Assembly (NCBI GenBank): GCA_937892105.1
Contig: CALAUZ010000403.1
Location: 1-9,510, forward strand
From: an uncultured Fretibacterium sp.
GTDB taxonomy: Bacteria > Synergistota > Synergistia > Synergistales > Aminobacteriaceae
Direction of reading: 5' to 3'
Length of the DNA: 9,510 bases
A model generated the notes under the pieces. That model did not search any database. It saw only the letters and a list, made by a program, of their open reading frames with translations, and had not been told where the DNA came from. Both the position numbers and the translations under genes were made by a program. Below, in pieces: positions 1-6,950 of the stretch; within the stretch, counting starts at the first letter, position 1, and every line of letters starts with the position of its first letter.

Positions 1-1001
1 AGCCAGACGTTATTCCTTACGTTACATCATATTACAAGGAACGATTTGGGTTCTGTTTATCTCAGAGACAGCTTGCAGATTTGGAAAAGGAAGACAAGGA
101 GTACGCGGAGAGAGAAGGCAAACCGCGTCGATATCACATATTCATTGATAGTGAGCTGTTTGATGGAGTTTTGAATTATGGTGAACTACTCCTTCACGGA
201 GAGAGTGAAAAAGAAATATTTTTTAGTACATACATATGTCACCCATCAATGGCAAATAACGAGTGTTCCGGACCAGCGTTAGCCACGGCTTTGGTTAAAT
301 ATGTGGCAAGTATTAAGTCCAGACGGTATTCGTACCGTTTTATCTTCATACCTGAGACGATAGGAAGCTTGACTTACTTGGCTACTGAAGATCATTTAGC
401 TGAACTTCAGCGGAAGGTGGTGGCTGGCTTTAATTTATCTTGTGTAGGAGATAATATTAACTATTCTATGGTGGAAAGTAGATACGGTAATACTTTAGCT
501 GACAGAGTGTTAAGGAATATACTTCACTATCACACGAAAGGTACTTATAAAAGGTATTCCTTCTTACAACGGGGGAGCGATGAAAGGCAGTATAATGCTC
601 CAGGTATAGACTTGCCAGTTGTTTGCTTCTGCCGGTCTAAGTTTGGAGAGTTCCCTGAATACCACACTTCGGCTGATAACATGAGTTTTGTGAGCGCGGA
701 GGGATTTCAAGGCAGTTACGATGTGATGACTGCGGTAATAGATTCTCTTGAACACAATCAAAAATATAAAATCACGGTAAAAGGTGAACCACAATTGGGA
801 AAACGCAGCCTATATCCCACAGTTTCTCAAAAGGAAAGCTACGATGCTGTGAAGGCAATGACAGATATGATTGCGTACTGTGACGGAAATAACGACGTAA
901 TAGAAATAAGCGACCGAATTGGAGTCCCAGTCAGCAAATTAAACGAAATTGCAGGAAAATTAACAGAACACGGATTATTGGAGGTTCAAATAAATGTCTA
1001 A
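1..1001 (+). CDS. DUF4910/DUF2172-family aminopeptidase-like protein, 5'-truncated by the window
   Basis: The frame is open from base 3, so the gene starts before the window. The TTG at 81 is internal, because the residues before it (PDVIPYVTSYYKERFGFCLS) are a hallmark of this family. Members resemble M28 zinc peptidases. Counting from codon 81, likely metal or catalytic positions are in CHPSMANNE (His54, Glu61), PETIGS (near 92) and EYHTSADN (near 195). The family usually has NDE where this one has NNE. The last ~50 residues (ISDRIGVPVSKLNEIAGKL) look like the C-terminal winged helix of the family. The next gene, an AAC(3)-type acetyltransferase, overlaps by 8 nt, so the two were probably translated together. 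Relatives often sit in polysaccharide or sugar-modification loci, so a role in processing an amide-linked substrate there is inference. No frameshift or stop is seen in the visible part. Confidence 0.85.
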   Translation, partial: PDVIPYVTSYYKERFGFCLSQRQLADLEKEDKEYAEREGKPRRYHIFIDSELFDGVLNYGELLLHGESEKEIFFSTYICHPSMANNECSGPALATALVKYVASIKSRRYSYRFIFIPETIGSLTYLATEDHLAELQRKVVAGFNLSCVGDNINYSMVESRYGNTLADRVLRNILHYHTKGTYKRYSFLQRGSDERQYNAPGIDLPVVCFCRSKFGEFPEYHTSADNMSFVSAEGFQGSYDVMTAVIDSLEHNQKYKITVKGEPQLGKRSLYPTVSQKESYDAVKAMTDMIAYCDGNNDVIEISDRIGVPVSKLNEIAGKLTEHGLLEVQINV

Positions 1002-1263
1002 TGAATTTAATTATGCCGGACTTATAAATGCGGCTGGTGTTCAGAAAGGCGAGACTATAGATATTGTCTCCGATATTCGTGATGTGATGATTGAGTGCCG
1101 AAAAAATAAGGAGAATTTCTCACCAGATAAGCTCATAGATGCCTTTTGCGATGGTGTTGGCTCAGAGGGAACTATTCTTATAAGAACTTTTAATTGGGAC
1201 TTCTGCAATAAAGATGGATGGGATCAGGAATTGGAACAGCGTAAACTTCAAGAAGCCTGCTAA
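994..1263 (+). pseudogene. AAC(3)-family N-acetyltransferase, N-terminal remnant
   Basis: The ATG at 994 lies 9 nt after a GGAGG site (980-984) inside the end of the upstream gene. The first ~75 residues match the start of the antibiotic N-acetyltransferase (AAC(3)) fold: GVQKGETIDIVSDI, then SPDKLIDAF, VGSEGTILI and TFNWDFC. These enzymes move an acetyl group from acetyl-CoA to an amino sugar. Members beside DUF4910 genes probably act on cell-surface sugars rather than on drugs (inference). Family members are roughly 260-270 residues, but this frame stops after 89, and the last ~13 residues (QELEQRKLQEAC) do not look like the family. On the opposite strand the same bases encode the end of the DUF927 gene, so the acetyltransferase was cut near 1220-1235 by a rearrangement. 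The catalytic C-terminal part is absent from the window. Confidence 0.75.
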
Positions 1264-3470
1264 TCACTCCGTCCATAGAGCCATAACTGGTAATAGGCTG
1301 TTCGCCTGTTGAAAGGATGCAGTTATTCCAGCCTTCGGTCAATCTGAGGCCGCCCTTTGCCTTACCTCACGGCTTGCCGTATCCGTTGCCTAACATATAG
1401 ACCATATTACTCACGCCAACTCTCGGATCGATGCTCTGAAGTTCATCAAGTGCCAAAGGCAGATGTTTCATCATGCCAGCTCTCTGCTCCATGCCGATAA
1501 TGGTTGAGTAATACGTCTTAGTCAGTTTCTCCGGATCGCCCCAGATGGACATCGCAAACTTCATGGCCGCTGTCTTGCCTGACTTTGAGTTAGCTCAACT
1601 GTGATAATAGATATTACGCTGCAGCATCTTATGAAGCAGAGGAGACGCGAAACTTGCGGCCATGAAAGAACGGGCGAACGGCAGTTTCCTAAGCTGTCTG
1701 GCCATGGAGAGCCATAGAGCTTCACTGCCTTCACTCTTCAAACTGGCGAGCGTCTTATTCTCATCTTCTTCAATCTGAATATCGCCCTGTGTAAGGTAAT
1801 ATGGAAAGAATTCATCTTCAACCCAGCCAGCTCTTGTGATGCAACGTTTCATAGTGAGTCTGCTGTCATTAGCGGCCTAAAACTCAGCGATGTACTTTGC
1901 AAGAAGAACCGCATTATCTGATGAGACAGGGATGCCGGTATTCGCATAATCAATGATTCTGTGCTTATTGAGCAAATCGGCGCGGGGAGCTGTGATGGTT
2001 TTATACACGCCCTTCCTCCTGAATGTGACGCTTAACTTCTCTCTGCCGTCATCGACATTAACTTGAGAAGCACTGACGAAAAGAGGCGCGTTCGCAAAAT
2101 GGTTATCGACTCCGTTGGTGTTATCAATGAAGCTGATGCCGGAGTCGTTGACAACCCAGTTCTTAGGGACGATGAAGCCGGTATCTCCCACAGCACCGAC
2201 AGCCCACACAGCCCACACAGCACTATCTTCACCAGTTACTCTATTTGATTCTGCTGTGTTAATACTATCGTTAGCAGTACCGACGTTGATCCCCGTAAGC
2301 ACTAAAGGCTCTCCTTCCGGTTCAGCAGCAGAGCCCATCGCAACATCATTAGAATGCAGAGCGGCGGCTTCTCTCATATCTCGCAAGACAGCGAACTGTT
2401 TCTTTACGAGTTTCTCGTAATTACGCATACCGATATTAGACTTTGATACGATATCACGAAGCTTGGCGTAGCGTTTAAGGTCTGACTGCATGGCCCATGC
2501 TGAGGCAATGAGAGCGTCTTCGGCCAGCAACTTATCAATCAATACACTGTTGCCACCCTTTAAGTTGGATGTCTCTCCAGCTTCTTTGACGAGGGAGTCG
2601 ATAATGCTCTTGAATGTGTTTACCTGCTTCTCCCATTCATGCTGAGGGCTGTAGAAAGACTGGCAATGAGCGATAGCATTGGTCATTGTAATAAGGCCAT
2701 AGGAGCTGTTACTCTGCGGTCTGCCCCATTTATCACGCATCAGGCCGCTGGCTCGGAACAGTCTATCCATTTGAGCTATATCCCCACGGCAATAAAAGGC
2801 CAAGAATCCGCAGAGGGCCATATCGGCTTAGGAGTGTGACCAGTTGATGTCAGAGTCTTCTAATCTCAGCCAATCACCTTCATAAAGAAGACTGAAGCGG
2901 TCTCCGTTCTTCCCGCTTTTTGCCTTGTTCAGGACTTCCTCATCAGTCAGGATACTGCCGCCCTCGGGTAGATGAACTTCTGCTAACTTGGCCTCCGGTC
3001 TCTTCATGAATAAATCCAGAAACTCCTGTAATGCTTCTGCTGAAACATGGCCGGCGAATTCTGCACCGTCTTCTGTTTCTGCACCGTCTGCCACAGATTT
3101 GTCAATGAAGAGCCGGGATGTGTTTACCCGATTCCCCGTAACGGTTAAAAAGCGGTTAGTCGTATCTGCGAAATAAACCTCGATTCCGAGCTTGCGGTTA
3201 TTTATGTAGTATTCGTCCTTATCGAAAACGAACCCATCGGGAACGAGGAAGAATAAGTGCAATCCGGCCCTTTATGGGGACAGCTCGACAACGGCTTCAG
3301 GGAATAAAGAGAGAATACGCTGGGCATTCTTTGACAGTGATGCCAGTCTAAGAGGCTTGACATCCCTTGCCACATCCTCTCCTACACACTTATCAAGGTC
3401 AATAGCTCCGAGTTTTCCGGAAACTTTGAGGCCGATACGAGATAAAGATTTTCGGTATTTTATCAAGCAT
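1219..3470 (-). pseudogene. Phage/plasmid primase-helicase-like replication protein (NrS-1-type HBD plus DUF927), decayed
   Basis: One minus-strand frame reads through the whole block and carries five stops: TAA 3274-3272, TAA 2830-2828, TAG 1879-1877, TGA 1597-1595 and TGA 1369-1367. In order it holds a primase-polymerase-like part (GKLGAIDLDKCV; ELSP*RAGLHLFFLVPDGF), an NrS-1 polymerase-type helix-bundle segment (ADMALCGFLAFYCRGD, RLFRASGLMRDKW), a variable linker, and a DUF927 ATPase domain (RAGWVEDEFFPY; SKSGKTAAMKFA as Walker A; LPLALDELQ as the acidic motif; MLGNGYGKP). Several stops fall where a Gln, Trp or Arg is expected one transition away (AEF*AAND, YYHS*ANSKSGK, YGKP*GKAKGG). The N-terminus also has a deletion: ATG 3470 starts MLDKIPK in another frame, and ~60 residues seem missing before IGLKVSGKLG. 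The 3' end is cut near 1220 at the AAC(3) junction. It follows a ParA/RHH pair, as in plasmid-like elements. A role in replicating that element is established for related families, but this copy is dead. Confidence 0.85.
2187..2222 (-). repeat. In-frame 9-bp tandem repeat in the primase linker
   Basis: On the plus strand the unit agcccacac occurs twice in a row after a diverged copy (agcaccgac). Read on the minus strand it encodes AVW AVW AVG AVG. The period of 9 keeps the frame, and the repeat lies in the variable linker between the HBD segment and DUF927. It probably arose by slippage in a tolerant region. Confidence 0.6.
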
Positions 3471-3494
3471 AATTTTAACAACAACTCCTTAAAA

Positions 3495-3797
3495 TTACAT
3501 TGTACTGCTCATATCTTCCATCATTGTCCGGAATTCTTGATACTTGTCAAGATTTCTATCTAAGTCCCGACGAATCAAACTGTTTATATATGCCGTTATA
3601 TTACCCCTGAAAAAGTACGAGGCAAATTCTACTCCTTCATAAAGTTCTAATGGGATCGACAGCGATATTTTATGTACTTTGCCTTTTGTTGGACGACCGC
3701 TTTTGCCCTTCTCTGGCCTAACTGATGAAGGTTCTATTTCTCCGCGAAATTCTGCTACACTCTGAGCTGCCTTGTTAGGGTACGTTCCTTTAGCCAT
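3495..3797 (-). CDS. Small ribbon-helix-helix DNA-binding protein, ParA partner
   Basis: The frame is open from 3821, but the ATG at 3797 (MAKGTYPNKAA) is preferred. It has GGAGG 8 nt upstream and overlaps the ParA stop (3792-3790) by 8 nt, typical of translational coupling. That gives 100 residues. The first ~45 are polar and basic (PEKGKSGRPTKGKV), probably disordered. The C-terminal half reads KISLSIPLELYEGVEF then ITAYINSLIRRDL, the beta strand and two helices of a ribbon-helix-helix (CopG/ParG-like) fold that inserts a beta sheet into operator DNA. Such small proteins commonly pair with a ParA ATPase, bind the centromere and repress the par operon. It looks intact although both neighbours in the operon are broken, so it may persist only as an orphan DNA binder. 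The RHH assignment is by pattern only. Confidence 0.7.
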   Translation of the reverse strand: MAKGTYPNKAAQSVAEFRGEIEPSSVRPEKGKSGRPTKGKVHKISLSIPLELYEGVEFASYFFRGNITAYINSLIRRDLDRNLDKYQEFRTMMEDMSSTM

Positions 3798-4499
3798 TTG
3801 ATATTTCCTCCAATAACTCATTTACAAAATTTTTATAATCTTCATTCGTTGTACTGTCCGGCGCATATTCATTCAACGGAACATAATATTCCGTAAGAGC
3901 CTCTGTACATGAAACACTTTCTCGAATTTTCGTTTTGAAGCATTTTGAACCTAATTTTTCGGCTACTTTTGCTGCTAGTTCTCCAATGCGTTTGGATTTC
4001 CGCGTTCGTTCCTTCGCTTTCACTACAAGTATTCCAGCAACCTTTAATTTTTCGTTGTTATCTCGTGCAAGGTCAAGGGCTTGGGCAAAATCCATTAATC
4101 CGTCCAAAGACCAGCCAGATTCTTCTACGGGAATTACTACATAATTAACTGTCGCAAGAACATTTTTTAATGCTATCCCTATTGCTGGAGGTGTATCAAT
4201 AATTATGTAATCATACCTGTCTTCAACACTTTTCAATGAGCGTTTCAAGTGAGTAAATCTTCGCTCATCTACTTTCACCATCGTCTCCGCGTCTGACAAT
4301 AATTTATCTGAAGCTATTATGTCCCCTTTGGCCGTGTGCTGGACACAATTTAACGCTGGCTCATCTCCTCAAAGTATATCCAACACTGTCGCTTTACCCT
4401 GCGTTGGTGCTTCGTAAAATTTCGTGCTGTTACATTGCGCATCTGTGTCTATTAAATAAATTCTTTACTCTTGGTGCTATTCGATGAATTTCTCATCTC
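3790..4499 (-). pseudogene. parA: ParA-family partition ATPase, N-terminus lost and one internal stop
   Basis: One minus-strand frame from about 4464 to 3790 encodes LIDTDAQCNSTKFYEAP (the Walker A'-type region of ParA), an in-frame TGA at 4371-4369 inside VLDIL*GDEPALN, then SDAETMVKVDERRF, YDYIIIDTPPAIG (Walker B), VVIPVEESGWSLDGL and KIRESVSCTEAL. These are standard ParA/MinD/Soj elements. The expected N-terminal deviant Walker A (KGGxGKS) is missing. Upstream of the frame is TAA 4467-4465, and the probable old start ATG 4499 (GGGAGG just before it) runs into a short unrelated frame, so ~30 codons seem deleted. Without the P-loop the product could not bind ATP. The 169-codon open part from 4299 still runs into the coupled RHH gene. 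The role was segregation of a plasmid or integrative element. Confidence 0.85.
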
Positions 4500-4525
4500 C
4501 TCCCTACAAATTCAGAAACCCTGAC

Positions 4526-4534
4526 AGTATAGCA
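4526..4534 (-). promoter_or_regulatory. Possible extended -10 promoter of the par operon
   Basis: Reading the minus strand, TGCTATACT gives an extended -10 (TG, one base, TATACT) about 27 nt upstream of the old parA start at 4499. No good -35 box is seen at 16-18 nt, as expected for extended -10 promoters. The placement fits transcription of parA, the RHH gene and the primase. It is a motif match only. Confidence 0.35.
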
Positions 4535-4699
4535 GAAATTATTAACGCGTCATGTTCTACATTCAAGCAAACGTTAGACGTCATTACTTGATACCTACAT
4601 CGCGCTCATAAATGGCTGAGAATCTGCTAGTAAAGACTCAAGCGTAAACACGGTGTAGCTCATCACAAAAATATGCTTCCAATTTGCTGTCTGTTTACT

Positions 4700-4919
4700 T
4701 CAAATCCTCAAAATCACATTTCTACGAACGTCAGAGACAACATAAATATTGCCGACTGCATGGACATCAATAACATCTCCAGAAGCTATTTGTTCCGCAG
4801 TTTTTTGAAGGACGGTCAGATTACTTATCAACGCATAAGGCTCATTCTTCGGGTTACTGCGTAGACAGTTAGAACTGGATAGTCTATCAACATCTCGGCT
4901 AACAGTCTTCTTTCGGTCG
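4700..4919 (-). other. Possible coding remnant, unidentified
   Basis: A minus-strand frame is open for about 72 codons from the TAA just before 4919 to the TGA at 4702-4700. It has no convincing start. Its second half (NLTVLQKTAEQIASGDVIDV, then GNIYVVSDVRRNVILRI) has many codons beginning with G, the pattern of real coding sequence, and alternating hydrophobic residues as in beta strands. I do not recognise the family. It could be a fragment of a larger decayed protein. An overlapping plus-strand frame (4673-4864) is also open and could instead be the relic, so confidence is low. Confidence 0.3.
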
Positions 4920-5502
4920 CGTTACGATTGCAATACGTCAAGGCATAGCGATTTAAGGGGTGCGCGAATATTTTGAACACAAAGAGGCTACTGAAGATAA
5001 TGAGGCTAAGATTTTGAAGCGCGCGATTGATTACAGATCGGAGTGATGAGGGCGCGGATGATTGCGCAACGAGATCTGCAACAGCGACAACAGTGACATC
5101 ACCAACGCTACGACTCCACATAACCGGGACTCCACGATTCCATATGACCGATTGAGCTACGACTCCATGAGTCCGAATTCCCAATATCCAACAAGCCAGA
5201 ATCCTGACACCTCCTACAATACACGGAATCCCCTATAGAATCCCCCATATTAACCTCAATGTTACTAAACACCTTACACCAACAACTACCACCATTACCC
5301 GGAATACCACAACAGACTTCACAGGTGGAAGCCTCGCATAATTCTCCATACCTAACCCGGAACACTGATACCCCTCAAACTTATCGAAACCGAACAAGCT
5401 ACCTACGCTCGACGCAAACAACCTAAACCTAACATGCAACCAGAGCAAGGCTCTCAAGGCTCTCCGCGCCCTCTGCCATGGCCCTCCCGCCCATCATAAT
5501 AT
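4920..5502. other. Gene-poor, C-rich/G-poor stretch without a secure gene
   Basis: No convincing complete gene is seen here. A 28-codon plus-strand piece (GTG 4960 to TGA 5046, VREYFEHKEATEDNEAKILK) looks like a helical protein fragment but is too short to name. From about 5060 to 5500 the plus strand is rich in C and A: bases 5221-5280 contain 21 C and only 4 G. Its main frame is rich in Asn, Pro, Tyr, Ser and Thr but is cut by stops. Minus-strand open frames here (5365-5108, 5457-5233) have Gly/Val/Cys-rich translations without family features and are probably products of the base bias. The stretch may be the relic of a low-complexity protein tail or non-coding DNA. Confidence 0.4.
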
Positions 5503-5749
5503 GCGGTATTTTAATCAACTTGACACTGTTATGTCCTCATCGGTTATCCCAGCGATTCTTTCGATTTCGCCGCTAAATGGCTGGAAATTGCCAAGCCTCT
5601 TGGCTTTTGCCCTATAGCTATGCTTTACAAGGACTTCAAGGGCAACACTACACGCGATTGGTGCAGATTTTAACGTTCATGGACTAGACCTGCCGCTATT
5701 TATTCTCAAAATTGGCACGACCCTTTACAGCCACGACCCTTTACAGTTC
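5503..5749 (+). pseudogene. Radical-SAM-type protein, C-terminal remnant
   Basis: A plus-strand frame gives CYVLIGYPSDSFDFAAKWLE, then AKPLGFCPIAMLYKDFKGN and TRDWCRF, a TAA at 5671-5673, and then in the same frame RSWTRPAAIYSQ. This resembles the last ~80 residues of radical-SAM domain proteins found in phages and mobile elements, where a CYVLIGY-like strand, an LGFxPxxMLY strand and an RxFQRxWxRP tail follow each other. The TAA sits exactly where Gln is expected (CAA to TAA). Just upstream, CGILINL in another frame resembles the preceding strand, which suggests a small indel near 5525. The CxxxCxxC cluster and most of the barrel are missing. The family call rests on motif memory and should be treated as probable. 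The fragment lies on the strand opposite to the ParA/primase block and directly before the Rpn gene. Confidence 0.55.
5716..5746 (+). repeat. 16-bp tandem duplication before the Rpn gene
   Basis: The 15-mer cacgaccctttacag occurs at 5716-5730 and again at 5732-5746, separated by one C, giving a period of 16. Each copy contains TTTACA, close to a -35 box. The duplication shifts the frame of the radical-SAM relic and lies 38 bp before the Rpn start. Confidence 0.85.
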
Positions 5750-5754
5750 TAATG

Positions 5755-5760
5755 TATAAT
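5755..5760 (+). promoter_or_regulatory. Possible -10 box for the Rpn gene
   Basis: TATAAT lies 24 nt before the ATG at 5784, and a second TATAAT follows at 5767-5772. The only -35-like elements are the TTTACA copies in the duplication (5724 and 5740). Their spacings of 25 and 9 nt to the first box, or 21 nt from the second copy to the second box, are all outside the optimum. Any promoter here would be weak or altered by the duplication. Confidence 0.3.
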
Positions 5761-5783
5761 AACTTTTATAATTTTTTAAGGAG

Positions 5784-6727
5784 ATGAACAGTACGAGTAA
5801 CGCTTCTAACAAAAACACGCCGACTCCTTACGATGATGCCTTTCGAACGTTGATGAATGATTGTATTAGGCTTCTCATCCCTGTTATTAACGAGATTTTT
5901 GGCAAAAATTACTCAGGCAATGAGGGGATCATTTTTCGACCCCATGAGCATTTTATTAACCAGCAGGACGGCAAAGAGCAGAAAAGAATCACTGACAGTT
6001 CCTTTTCCATTATCTCGAAAGACAACTCGGAGGAAAAATTTATCCTTGAGTGTCAGTCTACCGATGATTACACCTTGCTCATCAGGATTTTTGAGTATAT
6101 TACTCAGGAAGCTCTCGACTCTGGCGCAATAACAAAATACAAACTTACTGTTACTATTCCTCATGCTGCTATCCTCTTTCTGCGCTCTAAAAAGAGTACA
6201 CCTAACTCTATGAACATCGTCATCAATACTCCGGGCGGATCAGTCTCTTTCGATGTCCCAGTGATGAAGGTTCAATCCTATTCTTTAGAACAGATTTTCG
6301 ATAAAAATTTATTGTTCCCACTGCATTTCTACATCTTCAACCTTGAAAAGAACTCCCTCAGTTTGAGGCCAGCGAGGAAGCATTAGAGAGTCTGAAAAAG
6401 GTTTATGTTGACTTCATGGACAGGCTTGAAAGAGAAGTTAAAGAAGGGCACATTTCAGCTTATTACAGAAGCACCATTCTAGATATGAGTAAAAAGGTTC
6501 TTGAAAATATCGCCGCTAGATATAAGAATGTACGAAAAGGAGTGAATGATATTATGGGTGGTCAAGTCCTTGAACATGAAGGTAAAACTATTTACAATGC
6601 GGGAATTGCAGAAGGACGGCGAGAAGAAAAATTCGACACAGCCAGACGGTTACGTGAAATGGGTATGAATGACAACGATATTCATAGAGCCACTAACATT
6701 TCACTTGACGACCTGCGAATGCTTTAA
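5784..6727 (+). pseudogene. Rpn-family (PD-(D/E)XK) recombination-promoting nuclease/transposase-like protein, split by a 1-nt deletion
   Basis: The first frame (200 codons to 6386) starts TPYDDAFRTLMND and contains the nuclease core ITDSSFSI (Asp71) and FILECQS (Glu89-x-Gln91), typical of Rpn/PDDEXK-2 proteins, which are DNA endonucleases linked to RecA-independent recombination. After LEKN the frame drifts. Moving to the next frame at 6352-6355 restores FPQFEASEEALESLKKVY and continues through LEREVKEG and AEGRREEKFDTARRLREMGM to TAA 6727. AACTCCCT where AACTTCCCT is expected means one lost T. Repaired, the protein would be about 314 residues, a normal length. The C-terminal EGRREEKxxxARxLxxxGM segment is the usual helical tail. 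The SD AAGGAG (5778-5783) touches the ATG with no spacer, which is unusual. The family is common in Clostridia and often present in many copies. Confidence 0.88.
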
Positions 6728-6755
6728 CGTACTTTAGTTGAAAATACAAATCTGT

Positions 6756-6834
6756 AAAATCATTGCGTGCCTATCATCACCGTACAAACGTACACTTATC
6801 ATAGAACGACACGCAATATTTTTCCTATGATAGG
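6756..6834. terminator. Overlapping inverted repeats, possible bidirectional terminator
   Basis: ATTGCGTG (6762-6769) pairs perfectly with CACGCAAT (6810-6817). AAAAT before it can pair with ATTTT after it across a bulged C, and the right arm runs into a T-rich run. A second pair, CCTATCAT (6770-6777) with ATGATAGG (6827-6834), and a third, TATCATAG (6797-6804) with CTATGATA (6825-6832), use overlapping arms, so the folds are mutually exclusive. GTACAAACGTAC sits in the loop. The site lies between the end of the plus-strand Rpn gene and the convergent minus-strand genes, where a bidirectional terminator is expected. The long loop of the first hairpin is atypical. Confidence 0.5.
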
Positions 6835-6849
6835 TTATATCATTTAGAC

Positions 6850-6933
6850 TTATTTATCATCTGGTATCCCAAAACCGTCATCAGTATAATGTCCATGCTC
6901 ACGTGTAGCTACACTTAATTCATCAGGAAACAT
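6850..6933 (-). CDS. 27-residue acidic small ORF or C-terminal remnant
   Basis: ATG 6933 follows AAGGAG (6949-6944) with a 10-nt spacer and encodes MFPDELSVATREHGHYTDDG then FGIPDDK. I do not recognise it. It begins directly where the uvrA similarity ends, and its acidic GFGIPDDK ending looks like the tail of a larger protein fused here by deletion. It could be a real small ORF or just a leftover. Confidence 0.3.
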   Translation of the reverse strand: MFPDELSVATREHGHYTDDGFGIPDDK

Positions 6934-6950
6934 CCTATGAAAGCTCCTTA

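Noticed and set aside
2063..2420. Plus-strand open frames opposite the primase linker.
   Set aside because: They are antisense shadows of the minus-strand frame; their translations are low complexity with no family features.
1367..3274. Stop-codon reassignment (TAG to Gln, TGA to Trp) as in some gut phages.
   Set aside because: TAA, TAG and TGA all interrupt the gene and would each need a different meaning. TGA replaces both a Trp-like and an Arg-like position, and the neighbouring RHH (TAA) and ABC ATPase (TGA) genes use these codons as true stops. Decay is simpler.
3935..4148. Two plus-strand open frames opposite parA.
   Set aside because: They mirror the ParA coding sequence, which has clear motifs on the minus strand.
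4700..4800. MinC-like beta-helix segment (SGDVIDV...GNIYVVSDV).
   Set aside because: The resemblance needs a gap and lacks the conserved MinC glycines that follow, so no name was assigned.
4673..4864. Plus-strand frame whose ISRSYLFRSFLKD segment recalls an AraC-type helix-turn-helix.
   Set aside because: It is too short, has no RBS and lacks the rest of the domain; the opposite strand has a better coding pattern.
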